A stretch of DNA of 52,235 nt from Deltaproteobacteria bacterium (GCA_003599195.1 QZIZ01000174.1:1-52235); one strand, 5' to 3'; counted from the stretch's first letter, positions 24,833 to 33,545 are shown. Numbers and translations are program-made. Notes: generated by a model from the letters alone, not told the origin.

Positions 24833-25891
24833 ATGGAGAAAACGCAGGAAACCCTTGATAATGTTCGGGAATACTACGGAAGAATTCTCAAGAGCAAAGG
24901 AGATCTAAAGACCGACGCCTGCTGCTCGGGAGATTCTTTGCCCCTCTACCTGAAAAAGATCCTCAAGGACCTGGATGAGGAAATAATCACTAAATTTTAT
25001 GGATGCGGCTCTCCTATCCCCCTGGCCTTGGAGGGCTGTACCGTCCTGGACCTGGGTTGCGGCGCCGGCAGAGACGTTTATCTAGTTTCGGCTCTGGTAG
25101 GCGAAAAGGGCCGTGTTATCGGGGTGGACATGACCGACGCGCAACTGGAGGTGGCCAGGAGACACCTGCCCGCGCAAACTCGAAAGTTCGGTTACAGCCG
25201 TCCCAATATTGAATTTAAGAAAGGATACATCGAGAACTTAAAAGCGTTGGAGATCGAGGATAATTCCATTGACGTAGTCCTGTCCAATTGCGTAATCAAC
25301 CTGTCGCCGGATAAAAAGGCGGTTTTTCGGGAAATTTTCCGGGTCCTGAAGCCCGGGGGCGAACTATACTTTGCGGATATTTTTGCCGGTTGCCGGGTTC
25401 CCGGAAGCATCCAGGCCGATCCGGTTTTACTGGGGGAATGCCTGGGCGGGGCCATGTATATCGAGGACTTTCGCAGACTTTTACGGGAGTTGGGTTGTTT
25501 GGACTACCGAGTGGTCAACCGCAGGAAAGTGGCCCTAGACAATGCCGGGATCGCGGCCAAAGTGGGCATGGTCGATTTTTCGTCCCTGACCATCAGGGCT
25601 TTCAAGCTGAAGGGATTGGAGGATATCTGCGAAGATTACGGGCAGGCGGCAGTCTATCTGGGGACCATCCCGGAGGCCCCCCATCAATTTGTCCTGGATG
25701 ACCACCATATCTTTAAAACCGGTAAGCCGATGCTGGTGTGCGGCAATACCGCCTATATGCTCGATCAGAGCCGTTTTGGCCGGTTTTTTCAGATTATGGG
25801 CGATCGCAGCACCCACTTCGGGCCATTTCCCTGCGGGCCTGCCGGGAGCAGGGCGGCAGAAGGAGATGGGGCTGGAGGGTGTTCCTGCTGA
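24833..25891 (+). CDS. arsM: Arsenite methyltransferase (ArsM-type SAM-dependent enzyme)
   Basis: The 352-aa protein has the SAM-binding motif LDLGCGAGRDVYLVSALVG and the ArsM cysteine pattern: an N-terminal KTDACCSG, SNCVINLSPDK and LGECLGGAMY. These cysteines bind As(III) in known ArsM enzymes, which produce methylated arsenicals in the cytoplasm. The C-terminal domain is longer than the minimal core and ends with a short Cys-rich tail (GGCSC). No ArsR gene or operator is nearby. It follows the MerA-like gene and precedes the seleno-MsrA gene by 45 bp, so the three may form one transcript. Confidence 0.88.
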   Translation: MEKTQETLDNVREYYGRILKSKGDLKTDACCSGDSLPLYLKKILKDLDEEIITKFYGCGSPIPLALEGCTVLDLGCGAGRDVYLVSALVGEKGRVIGVDMTDAQLEVARRHLPAQTRKFGYSRPNIEFKKGYIENLKALEIEDNSIDVVLSNCVINLSPDKKAVFREIFRVLKPGGELYFADIFAGCRVPGSIQADPVLLGECLGGAMYIEDFRRLLRELGCLDYRVVNRRKVALDNAGIAAKVGMVDFSSLTIRAFKLKGLEDICEDYGQAAVYLGTIPEAPHQFVLDDHHIFKTGKPMLVCGNTAYMLDQSRFGRFFQIMGDRSTHFGPFPCGPAGSRAAEGDGAGGCSC

Positions 25892-25936
25892 CGTCCTTTG
25901 CTGTTAATGTTGCTGCCCGCTGGGAGGAATTTGCAG

Positions 25937-26797
25937 ATGCGCCCTGATGCAAGCCGCTTAGCTTTGATTTCCCTGATATTTTCAGGCCTGGCGGTTATCT
26001 TTCTCTTGATTGCCGCCCCGGGCGTTCCCGGCGGCGAAAAATCTCCAGCTCTTCCGGAGGAGGGAGACATGGCGACCCCCCAGTCGATTACAGCTTCTGC
26101 CAAATCCGCGCCGCCGCCCATCGATCTGGCGGCCCCGGCCAAAACTGCGACCGCCACCTTCGCCCTGGGGTGATTCTGGGGTCCGGACGCCCGGTTCGGG
26201 GTCCTCAAAGGCGTGGTGCGCACCCGGGTGGGATATTCGGGAGGAACCAAAAAGAATCCTACTTACCATGATCTCGGCAATCACACCGAGACCATCCAGC
26301 TCGACTATGATCCCGGTCAAATCTCTTATAAAGAGCTGCTGGCGATTTTTTGGGAGAGCCATAGTCCCGGCTCCCGGCCCTGGTCCCGGCAATATCTGGC
26401 CGCCATTTTCTTTCATAATGACGAACAAAAGAGGTTGGCCCTGGAAACGAGAGACCAGGCTGCGGCCAGGATAAAGGGCGAAGTCCATACCCAGATCCTT
26501 CCCGCTGGCGAATTTTATCAGGCAGAAGACTATCATCAGAAATATTTCCTGCGACGTGATCCGTTTTTGCTTAATGAATTGACCCGCATGTATTCCAGCA
26601 CCAAGGATTTGGTGGCGTCCACCGCGGCGGCGCGCCTAAACGGCTATGTGGCCGGATACGGCACCCGGGCCGGGCTGGAGGCGGAATTGAGCAGCCTGGG
26701 GCTGTCCCCCGAGGGAAACAAGAAGCTGTTGAGGTTGGTTCCAGAAACTGCGCCTTCCAGTCCGGCTCCAGGTTGCCCCCTGCCCCGGGGCGGCTAG
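25937..26797 (+). CDS. msrA: Selenocysteine-containing peptide-methionine (S)-S-oxide reductase MsrA (TGA read through)
   Basis: In one frame from ATG 25937 (GGAGGAA site upstream) to TAG 26797 there is a single internal TGA at 26171-26173. It sits exactly at the catalytic cysteine of the MsrA motif, giving G-U-F-W-G (Sec79). MsrA sequence continues in the same frame after it: VLKGVVRTRVGYSGGTK, then NHTETIQLDYDP. Predicted length is 286 aa. Residues 8-28 are hydrophobic, so the enzyme is probably exported or anchored. Apart from Sec79 the only thiol is Cys280, 6 residues from the C-terminus, a candidate resolving residue. A SECIS-like hairpin lies 12-31 nt after the TGA. It repairs oxidised methionine. 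The alternative, a nonsense mutation, is unlikely given the codon's position and the intact frame. Confidence 0.87.
26185..26204 (+). promoter_or_regulatory. SECIS-like hairpin for MsrA selenocysteine insertion
   Basis: GGAC pairs with GTCC and CCCG with CGGG, with one bulged G on the 5' side and an apical loop containing GGTT. The loop lies about 20 nt after the TGA. That agrees with bacterial SECIS elements, which need a short stem, a bulge and a G(G)U-bearing loop at this distance for SelB binding. Confidence 0.65.
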
Positions 26798-27234
26798 TTT
26801 TGGGATATTAGTTCGCACCCCGTCATAATTATTTTTAAACCGTTCAACATTCTATCCGGCCGGCCGGGGCTGGGAACCCGCAGCCGCAGTCCCGGCCCTG
26901 GCCCGCCGTGCCTTGGTAATGCTGGGCTCCCTCCCTGGATAAGGCGGATAAACTGCCTCCGTTAATTACAATAACGTTAAATAACTGCCGGACATATTAC
27001 TGATTTGGTGAATTAATTCACATTTAATTCTCAATTATGTAGTTTTGTTGAAATTTATTTCGCCTGGGCCAGTGGCTCCGTAACGGCGATAATAATATGC
27101 GCTTGCAATTAATTAAGCTCCATAAGGTTTCCAACATCGCCACCCCTTGATCGTAAAAAAACCTGGCAAAACTGATGGTATATAATTTGCTTCCTCCTGA
27201 CAGCAAAAACCTTTGGCTGTAAAGGAGATGGCAC
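26798..27234. other. 437-bp gap between msrA and the chemoreceptor-like gene
   Basis: A GC-rich island with one hairpin (26862-26897: GGCCGGGGCTG paired with CAGC and CCCGGCC) is surrounded by AT-rich sequence. A perfect -10 hexamer TATAAT lies at 27181-27186, 48 bp before the next gene, with no good -35. No gene or recognised riboswitch is seen. Confidence 0.5.
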
Positions 27235-28530
27235 ATGTCATTCTTGCGCTTACGGACTTTCTCCTCATTTGCCAGGTTTATCCAACCCCTGGAAATGATG
27301 ACCCGGGGAGACTGGGATTTGACCGTGGAATTGGAACCTCCCCGGCGCCGTCGCCTGCGGCGGCTGGCTGGCATTTTCCAACATCTGTTCGACAAGCTCC
27401 GAGGTATCATCAACAAGATCGCGGTGACCACGGTCAGCCTCTCCCGGGTCGCCCCGGAACTGACGGCAGTCGCCCAGGATCTGGAAAAAGGCGCCCATGA
27501 CCAGGTGCGGCAGGTGGAACAGATTACTCAGGCCAGCCAGAAAATGGCGGCCATGGTTCGGGAGGTGGGGCGTTATACCGAAGATGCCGCGGCTTTTTAC
27601 CGGGAGGTGGTGGAGGTCATCAAGGTCCTGCAGGACCGGTCGGAGAATATCGGCACTGCGGTGCAACTCATTGAGAAGGTGACGTTTCAGACCCGGTTGC
27701 TGGCCCTCAACGCCGCGGTGGAAGCGGCCCGGGCCGGAGAAGCGGGGGTGGGTTTTGCGGTGGTGGCCCAGGAAATCCGCCAACTCGCGGAGCGGACCGC
27801 AGAGGCCACCAATCACGTGGGCGGTATTTTAGGCACGATCCAGGAGTCCATCGCCCGGCTGGCTGTCCGGATGGGAACGGGCGGACATGCCGATGCCGCC
27901 GCCAACACCTTTCATAATCTGCTGGAGGAGATGGCCCAGGCGGGAGAATCCCAGGACGCCCAGGTGCAGAGAGTCATCGAGGAGGTCACCGATGACCTGG
28001 ATGGCGTGGGTGAAGTCGCCAGGCAACAGCTTCATAATGCTTCCCAGCTCACCCAATTGGGGGAACAGGTCCGGAAACACTGCGAGGACCTGCTCCTGGG
28101 AGTGGGGGTGTTCCGTTTGCCGGGCCACCAAAAGGCCAAAGAAATTATTGAATATATTTCCCGGGACGGGGAACTGCTTTCCATGACCCGGGGTAGGCAG
28201 GAGGCCTTTCTCCGGAAAACCATGCATCATTACCCGTTTTTTGAGCTTTGTTATGTGACCGACGCCGGGGGCGTCCAGGTTACCGACAATATCTCCAACA
28301 ACGGCTTTCATGCGGCCTACGGGTCCACAGGCTTCGGCAAGAACTGGTCAACCCGTCCCTGGTTCACGGAAGCCATGAATCGCAGAGATACTTATATCTC
28401 CGATATTTATCGCTCCGTAGCCTCCGACAGCTTTTGTCTAACGGTTTCCACCCCGCTATGGGATGCCGGGGGGAACCTGATAGGGGTTTTAGGAGCCGAC
28501 ATTAATTTCAATGATATCCTGGATATTTAA
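27235..28530 (+). CDS. Soluble chemoreceptor-like protein with C-terminal Cache (PDC) domain
   Basis: The protein has 431 aa and no TM segment. Residues 20-300 are helical and include the conserved MCP hairpin tip ([20 protein letters not shown], then [18 protein letters not shown]). Residues 315-431 look like a Cache/PDC sensor ([19 protein letters not shown], then [11 protein letters not shown] and GVLGADINF). In ordinary receptors the PDC is N-terminal and periplasmic; here it is C-terminal and cytoplasmic. The hairpin would contact CheA/CheW. The ATG has an AAAGGAG site. No che genes are nearby. A role in non-flagellar signalling is possible. Confidence 0.85.
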   Translation: MSFLRLRTFSSFARFIQPLEMMTRGDWDLTVELEPPRRRRLRRLAGIFQHLFDKLRGIINKIAVTTVSLSRVAPELTAVAQDLEKGAHDQVRQVEQITQASQKMAAMVREVGRYTEDAAAFYREVVEVIKVLQDRSENIGTAVQLIEKVTFQTRLLALNAAVEAARAGEAGVGFAVVAQEIRQLAERTAEATNHVGGILGTIQESIARLAVRMGTGGHADAAANTFHNLLEEMAQAGESQDAQVQRVIEEVTDDLDGVGEVARQQLHNASQLTQLGEQVRKHCEDLLLGVGVFRLPGHQKAKEIIEYISRDGELLSMTRGRQEAFLRKTMHHYPFFELCYVTDAGGVQVTDNISNNGFHAAYGSTGFGKNWSTRPWFTEAMNRRDTYISDIYRSVASDSFCLTVSTPLWDAGGNLIGVLGADINFNDILDI

Positions 28531-28590
28531 GGAACTTAATTAGCAGGCGTTTTAAAATTTAACCAACCCTCCTCCTCAAGGCCCTCTTAA

Positions 28591-28620
28591 ATGGCGCCGG
28601 CTCCAGGGGGCCGGCGCCAT
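28591..28620. repeat. GC-rich hairpin downstream of the chemoreceptor-like gene
   Basis: A perfect 11-bp inverted repeat (ATGGCGCCGGC) with loop TCCAGGGG. It lies 61 bp past the stop with no T-run, so it is not a typical intrinsic terminator. The gap 28531-28916 otherwise holds the heptad array and palindromic copy B. Confidence 0.6.
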
Positions 28621-28741
28621 GGCGGAGGCCATCGGTATCTCCGTCTTTTCCCCAGGATTCTCTTTACCCACCTTTATTTTATTTTCCGCAGTTAAGTTCC
28701 AAAAAATATATTATATTTAAATAGGATAAAGACATCATTTA

Positions 28742-28776
28742 ACCGAAGACCGAAGACCAGAAACTGAAAACTATAC
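28742..28776. repeat. Period-7 array fused to palindromic copy B
   Basis: Units ACCGAAG, ACCGAAG, ACCAGAA, ACTGAAA, ACTATAC. The last unit runs into the TATACG end of the palindromic element at 28772. Confidence 0.7.
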
Positions 28777-28905
28777 GTAGCGACATAAATATTTGAACAT
28801 CTTTAATCTCTGCGCCCTCTGCGTCTCTGCGGTGATAAAATTTTACCGCAGAGACGCAGAGAACGCAGAGGAGATTTAGGTGCAATAAATTATTGTCGGT
28901 CTAGA
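28772..28905. repeat. 134-bp palindromic element, copy B
   Basis: Starts TATACGTAGCGACATAAAT, has the inner inverted arms CTCTGCGCCCTCTGCGTCTC and complement up to 28870, and ends AATTATTGTCGGTCTAGA. It ends 11 bp before the HgdB-like gene. Confidence 0.8.
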
Positions 28906-28916
28906 AAAATCCTCCC

Positions 28917-29924
28917 ATGCTGCGCTCCCGACCATACCCCCCGGGGACCAGAATCGGCCTGACCACCACCATTCCGGTGGAGGCGGTGCTGGCTGCAAGC
29001 CTGGCCCCGGTGGATTTGAATAATCTTTTCATCTCCTCTCCCCAAGCCCTGGCCCGGGTGAACCTGGCTGAGACCGCGGGCTTTCCCCGCACCGTCTGCG
29101 CCTGGGTTAAGGGCATTTACGCCACCCTTAAGGAGCACCCGGAAATCGCGGCGGTCATCGTCGCCTGCCAGGGGGATTGCTCCTACACCCAGGCCCTGGG
29201 GGAGATTTGCGAGGCCGAAAACCGGGAGGTGATCCATTTCAAGTTTCCTTATCCGGCCCAGAAGGAGCAGATGCGCCGGGAGCTGGAAAATCTGGCGGGC
29301 AGCCTGGGAACCACCATACGGGAAATGGCCCGGGTCCAGGAGCGGCTTGACCCCCTCCGCCGGAACCTGCGCCGCCTGGACCGCCTCACCTGGGAGACCG
29401 GCCAGGTGCGGGGGGAAGAGAATTTCTTATATCTGATCAGCAGCTCCGATTTCGAGTCCGATCTCGATGCTTATGAATTGAAAGTGGCGGAGTTTCTGAA
29501 AGAGGCGGAAAAACGGCCTTATGCTTCGCCTTCCCTGCGCCTGGGGCTGGCGGGCATCCCCCCTATCTTCACCGATCTCTGGGATTATCTGGAGGAATTG
29601 GGGGCCGGGGTGGTCTTTAACGAGATACCCCGGCAGTTCAGCCTGCCCTACCCGGGCCTGGACCTGGCGGAGCAGTATCTGCGCTACACCTATCCCTATG
29701 ATATCTTCGGACGCCTGGCGGACCTGGAGGAGGCCGTCAGGGAACGCAGACTGGACGGCCTGATTCATTACACACAAAGTTTCTGCTTCCGCCAGATGTT
29801 CGACCAGATCATCCGGGAGCGGCTGGACGTGCCCGTCCTGACCATTGAAGGGGATCGTCCTACTCCCCTGGATTCCCGCACCCGCATGCGCCTGGAGGCC
29901 TTTGTCGATGTCTTGCGGCCTTGA
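28917..29924 (+). CDS. HgdB/2-hydroxyacyl-CoA dehydratase D-component-like protein
   Basis: The 335-aa protein begins RIGLTTTIPVEAVLAAS after a short lead, as in COG1775 (HgdB/BcrB-like) proteins. Cysteines at 61, 84, 88, 98 and 290 are candidate Fe-S ligands (VCAWVKG, ACQGDCSY, QSFCFRQ). Characterised relatives use an ATP-dependent activase to inject electrons at very low potential into dehydratases or reductases. Only one such subunit is present, not the HgdA/HgdB pair, so it is unlikely to be an ordinary acyl-CoA dehydratase. Its activase follows at once. No ribosome site is obvious before ATG 28917, which sits just after repeat copy B. Confidence 0.78.
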   Translation: MLRSRPYPPGTRIGLTTTIPVEAVLAASLAPVDLNNLFISSPQALARVNLAETAGFPRTVCAWVKGIYATLKEHPEIAAVIVACQGDCSYTQALGEICEAENREVIHFKFPYPAQKEQMRRELENLAGSLGTTIREMARVQERLDPLRRNLRRLDRLTWETGQVRGEENFLYLISSSDFESDLDAYELKVAEFLKEAEKRPYASPSLRLGLAGIPPIFTDLWDYLEELGAGVVFNEIPRQFSLPYPGLDLAEQYLRYTYPYDIFGRLADLEEAVRERRLDGLIHYTQSFCFRQMFDQIIRERLDVPVLTIEGDRPTPLDSRTRMRLEAFVDVLRP

Positions 29925-29934
29925 GGAGAGAGGC

Positions 29935-30708
29935 TTGGCCTTAGGGATGGACTTCGGCAGCCGCTACGTTAAGCTGGTTTATTGCCGTGGCAAAGGGGGC
30001 TGGGGCCGGAAAAAAATAGACACCCTCACCTTTTTCCGGGATTATCTGCTTAAAGATGAGGGGCGTCTGGCCGTGGATTGGCCGCGGCTTAAGCTCGCGC
30101 CTCCCCGGGCCCTGGTGGTCACGGGTTACGGCAAGAGCCTCCTTAAAGGCCACTTTCCCACCATCACCGAGATCCGCGCCCATTTTCTCGGGGCCCGCCG
30201 CGCCACCGGGCTGGACCACTTCATCCTCCTGGAAGCCGGAGGGCAGGACACCAAGGTGCTCTATGTCAAGAATGGCCGGGTCTTCGATTTTCTCACCAAC
30301 GACCGTTGCGCCGCGGGCACGGGGCGCTACCTGGAGAACATGGCCCGCTTCCTGAAGATGCCGCTGCCGGAATTCGCCGGAGCCTGGCGGCAGCCGGTGG
30401 AGATTTCTCACACCTGCGCCATCTTTGGCGAAAGCGAATTGATCGGGCATCTCCTGGAAGGGGCGGCGCCGGAGCGCATCGCCGCGGGGGTCAACGCCTC
30501 CGTGGCCCGGAGAAACCTGATGATGGTGCGCCGCTACCCCTGCCGCACCCTGGTCTTTACCGGGGGGGTGGCCCGGAACCGGGCGGTGGTGCAGTTATTA
30601 AGGGAACAGCAGGATTATCGGGTGGTGGTGCCCGGATACCCTCAGTTTACCGGGGCGTTCGGGTGCTGCCTGGAGGCCCGGGCGCGTCTTTCCGGGGAGA
30701 CGCCATGA
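29935..30708 (+). CDS. ATP-dependent activase (BadF/BadG/BcrA/HgdC family)
   Basis: This ASKHA-fold ATPase of about 257 aa has phosphate-1 motif GMDFGSRYVKLVY, LEAGGQDTKV and FTGGVARN. The two cysteines that bridge the [4Fe-4S] cluster in the activase dimer are present (NDRCAAGTG and SHTCAIFGE). It would reduce the HgdB-like protein encoded just before it at the expense of ATP. I prefer TTG 29935, with a GAGGAG site 6 bp upstream; ATG 29908, which overlaps the previous gene, is an alternative. The kinase gene overlaps its stop by 4 bp. Confidence 0.83.
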   Translation: MALGMDFGSRYVKLVYCRGKGGWGRKKIDTLTFFRDYLLKDEGRLAVDWPRLKLAPPRALVVTGYGKSLLKGHFPTITEIRAHFLGARRATGLDHFILLEAGGQDTKVLYVKNGRVFDFLTNDRCAAGTGRYLENMARFLKMPLPEFAGAWRQPVEISHTCAIFGESELIGHLLEGAAPERIAAGVNASVARRNLMMVRRYPCRTLVFTGGVARNRAVVQLLREQQDYRVVVPGYPQFTGAFGCCLEARARLSGETP

Positions 30709-31700
30709 ACCGGCTGAATCGGGACCATCCTTTAAATCAGGCCCTCCGGGATTTGCTGCCCGGGGATTTTCCCTGGCCCCGGGCAGAGGTGCTCCTGGAG
30801 CCCTTGCCTTCTTCCCGGCAGGTGGCGCGCCTTACCACCGGCAATGGAGAAGTAGCCGTGGTGGGGAAGTTTTTTTGCGCCTATCCTCCGGCCACCGACA
30901 AAGACCGCAGCCTGGACGGGGAGTATGGCAACTATCTCCGGGCCGAGGTCCTGGGCCTGACCCAGGGGGCCGGCCTGATCCCCCGGCTCCTGGGGCGCAG
31001 TCCCCAGGCCCGCCTGGGTTTGGTGGTAGAGGCCGTCTCCGGCCCGGACCTGGACCAGGCCCTGGCCCTGGCCTGCCGCCGGGGGGAGAATGATCAGCTT
31101 TTTTGCCGTCTGGAGAAGCTAGCCGGACTGCTGGCGGTCTTTCACACCCGGCCGCTCCCCGAGCAACCGGTCTCCCCTCAACCTGCCCTGGATTACCTGG
31201 CCAAGCTGCGGCGCCAGCTCCGAGGCCTGAGCCTTTTGACCGCCGAGGATGAGCAGGTTTTACAGGAGGAAGCGGCGGCCTGGGCCGGGAGACTGGCCCG
31301 GTTCCCGGATCATCTGGTGTTGGCCCACGGCGACGCCACCCCCACCAATTTTCTCTTCCCAGACGGCAGGGTGGTGGCCTTGGACCTGGAACGCCTGCGG
31401 TATGCTGACCGCCTCTGGGACCTCTCCTGGGTGGCCGGGGAAATGAAGCACGCCTGGGGCTGGCGCACCGGCCATCCGGAAGGGGCCGAGTCCGCCATCG
31501 GGCATTTTTTTGCGTCTTACCTCCGGGCCCTGCCTGCGGATGCGGCTCTGACGCGGCGAATTTTTACGTTGAACCCCTTTTACATGGCCCTGGCGGAGCT
31601 GCGAATTGCCCGGAATGACTATCTCTCCCGGCACTACCGCCTGGCCCTGGTGGCCGAAGCCCGGCGCTGTCTGGCCGGGGGCCGGAGCTTGAGCCTATGA
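30705..31700 (+). CDS. APH/choline-kinase-like phosphotransferase, possibly thiamine-kinase-like
   Basis: The 331-aa protein has the aminoglycoside/choline kinase catalytic features: LVLAHGDATPTNFLF (catalytic loop) and VVALDLERLRYADRLWDLSW (metal-binding DxE/D). The start ATG 30705 overlaps the activase stop (ATGA), and its own stop overlaps the ThiDN start. Known relatives phosphorylate antibiotics, choline, methylthioribose or thiamine (ThiK). Coupling to thiDN makes a thiamine-related substrate an attractive inference, but it is not proven by sequence. Confidence 0.75.
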   Translation: MNRLNRDHPLNQALRDLLPGDFPWPRAEVLLEPLPSSRQVARLTTGNGEVAVVGKFFCAYPPATDKDRSLDGEYGNYLRAEVLGLTQGAGLIPRLLGRSPQARLGLVVEAVSGPDLDQALALACRRGENDQLFCRLEKLAGLLAVFHTRPLPEQPVSPQPALDYLAKLRRQLRGLSLLTAEDEQVLQEEAAAWAGRLARFPDHLVLAHGDATPTNFLFPDGRVVALDLERLRYADRLWDLSWVAGEMKHAWGWRTGHPEGAESAIGHFFASYLRALPADAALTRRIFTLNPFYMALAELRIARNDYLSRHYRLALVAEARRCLAGGRSLSL

Positions 31701-33052
31701 AGACCGTGCTGATCATCGCCGGCTCCGACCCCGGGGCCGGAGCCGGATTGCAGCAGGACCTGAAAGTGACAACCCTCCTGGGGACTTACGGATTGACGGT
31801 GGTCACCGCCCTGACCGTCCAAAATTCCCTGGGGGTGCTCTCCGTCCATCCCGCGGCCCCGGAGGTGGTGGACGCCCAACTGCACGCGGTTTTGAGCGAT
31901 TTCCCCGTGACCGCGGTGAAGGTGGGCATGCTGGCTGACGCGGAAATAGCCCGGACCGTAGCCCGGCGGCTTAAGGAGTATCAGCCCCCATACCTGGTGC
32001 TGGACCCGGTGCTGGCGGCCAGCTCCGGGGGAGCGCTCCTGGAGCCGGAGGGAGTGGCGGTTCTTAAAGAAGAAATATTTCCTCTCACTTATCTCCTCAC
32101 CCCCAACGCGCCGGAAGCGGCCCGGCTCACGGGGATGGAGGTGAACACCCCCGGGGACCTGGAAGAAGCGGCCCGGCGTCTGCAACAGATGGGGCCGCAG
32201 TGGGTCCTGGCCAAAGGGGGCCATCTGCCGGGAGAGCCGGTGGACGTCCTCACGGACGGGATCAATGCCTATCACCTCCGGGGCCCGCGCCTTAACGCGC
32301 CCCACGGCCACGGCTCCGGCTGCGCCCTGGCTGCGGCGGCCGCGGCCCACCTGGCCCGGGGCCTGGCCCTGCCGGAAGCGGTGCAGGAGGCCCGGACTCT
32401 CATAGCCCAGGCCCTGCGTTGGGGCCTGCCCTTGGGACACGGCCGGGGGCCGGTCAACCCTTATGCCCCGTTCGCCCGGGAATTGGGCCGCTACCGGGTC
32501 CTGGAATCCTTAAACGCAGCCGCGGCCCGCTTGCAGCAGGAGGACATCAGCGGCCTCATCCCTGAAGGTATGAGCAATCTGGGGTATGCTGCGCCGTATG
32601 CGGAGGGGCCTCAGGACGTGGCTGCCTTCCCCGGGAGATTGGTGCCAGGCCCCCAGGGGCTGCTCATTCCCGCGCCTCCGGCCTTCGGGGCCTCCGGGGA
32701 CCTGGCCGCGGTTATTCTTGCAGCCATCGAGAACCATCCCCATCTCCGGGCAGCCATGAATATCCGGTATTCTGAGAGCTTGAAGGAGATCGCCCCGTTG
32801 CTGGCTTTAAGATGGGCCGCGTGCGAACTATCCCTGGAACCTCAGGATGGTCGGAAAGAAAAAGAGGATAGCCCGGCTGTGAAGGTTGCCGCAGCCATTA
32901 AGCCCGGAGAACCGCCGCCGGACCTGATTCATGACCCCGGAGATTGGGGCCGGGAGCCCAGGCTTTATATTCTGGGAACTGATCCCGAGGCGGTGGCGGC
33001 AAAGGCGGTGGCCCTGAAAAACGCACTCAGTGCCGCAGGAAAGTTAAGATAA
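31697..33052 (+). CDS. thiDN: Fused HMP(-P) kinase / thiamine-phosphate synthase (ThiD-ThiN)
   Basis: The protein has 451 aa. Residues 1-260 are ThiD, a ribokinase-fold kinase: IAGSDPGAGAGLQQDLK, DPVLAASSGG, LTPNAPEA, and GHGSGCALAAAAAA with the catalytic region. Residues 270-445 are ThiN: IPEGMSNLGYAAPYAEGPQD then VAAFPGRLV, FGASGDLAAVILAA, and AAMNIRYSE. ThiD makes HMP-PP from HMP-P; ThiN joins it to the thiazole phosphate to give thiamine phosphate, replacing ThiE. It is the last gene of the coupled operon. No TPP riboswitch was recognised upstream. Confidence 0.92.
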   Translation: MKTVLIIAGSDPGAGAGLQQDLKVTTLLGTYGLTVVTALTVQNSLGVLSVHPAAPEVVDAQLHAVLSDFPVTAVKVGMLADAEIARTVARRLKEYQPPYLVLDPVLAASSGGALLEPEGVAVLKEEIFPLTYLLTPNAPEAARLTGMEVNTPGDLEEAARRLQQMGPQWVLAKGGHLPGEPVDVLTDGINAYHLRGPRLNAPHGHGSGCALAAAAAAHLARGLALPEAVQEARTLIAQALRWGLPLGHGRGPVNPYAPFARELGRYRVLESLNAAAARLQQEDISGLIPEGMSNLGYAAPYAEGPQDVAAFPGRLVPGPQGLLIPAPPAFGASGDLAAVILAAIENHPHLRAAMNIRYSESLKEIAPLLALRWAACELSLEPQDGRKEKEDSPAVKVAAAIKPGEPPPDLIHDPGDWGREPRLYILGTDPEAVAAKAVALKNALSAAGKLR

Positions 33053-33131
33053 TTTCTTAAGATGGATTATGGGGGAGGGCAAGGACAAGAAAATATCAGG
33101 AGCGGGTTAAAAAACCGAAGCCATCGACCTA

Positions 33132-33545
33132 TCAATAATTGCTGCACCGCTTTCCGCCATCCCCTTCCTCATTCCTGGGGGCAGCATGACCGGGACAGAG
33201 GTTTAAAGTCCGGTTTTGCGGCCACAGGGAAACCTGCCGGCAGAGTTCCATAATTTCCCGGAAATTGCCGCGATTGATCTCAGGAACAGCCGCATATTGC
33301 GCCAACTTATGGTCGTTGATTTTCGGACCGTGGAACCTGAGAACCAGCATTTCCAGGATCGGGGCATCTTTTCCGGTGGAAAGCGGGAGGAGGGCTGCGC
33401 CGTAGCCGTTGGCAAACCGGATAATAATTTGAGTTTCTGCCGGAACCTGCCGGTGATGAATTAGCACGATGTCAGCCGCCAGGGTTCGAAAGATCTCTTT
33501 GCTCCTTCCAAAAAGATAATGGTCGCCGGGGTTCGTTTCTTCCAT
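33132..33545 (-). CDS. Conserved-looking hypothetical protein
   Basis: The 137-aa protein begins MEETNPGDHYLFGRSKEIFR. I do not recognise a family. It is soluble and mixed alpha/beta, with a Cys/His-containing tail near the C-terminus (LNLCPGHAAPRNEE). The ATG at 33545 is chosen over an upstream frame because a GGAGG site lies 5-6 bp before it. It converges on thiDN. A 35-codon membrane peptide gene lies 48 bp upstream on the same strand. Confidence 0.55.
   Translation of the reverse strand: MEETNPGDHYLFGRSKEIFRTLAADIVLIHHRQVPAETQIIIRFANGYGAALLPLSTGKDAPILEMLVLRFHGPKINDHKLAQYAAVPEINRGNFREIMELCRQVSLWPQNRTLNLCPGHAAPRNEEGDGGKRCSNY

Noticed and set aside
26798-27234. c-di-GMP riboswitch before the chemoreceptor-like gene
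   Set aside because: The GC-rich hairpin does not match the conserved GEMM-type core sequences.
27024-27431. 135-codon frame antisense to the chemoreceptor-like gene start
   Set aside because: Arg/Ser-rich composition typical of antisense translation; no start signal.
28531-28916. TPP riboswitch upstream of the operon ending in thiDN
   Set aside because: The conserved CTGAGA and CTGGATAATGCCAGC-like segments are not present; only repeats were found.
28917-30708. Assignment as 2-hydroxyglutaryl-CoA dehydratase
   Set aside because: Only one HgdB-like subunit is present, and the operon partners (kinase, ThiDN) do not suit amino-acid fermentation.
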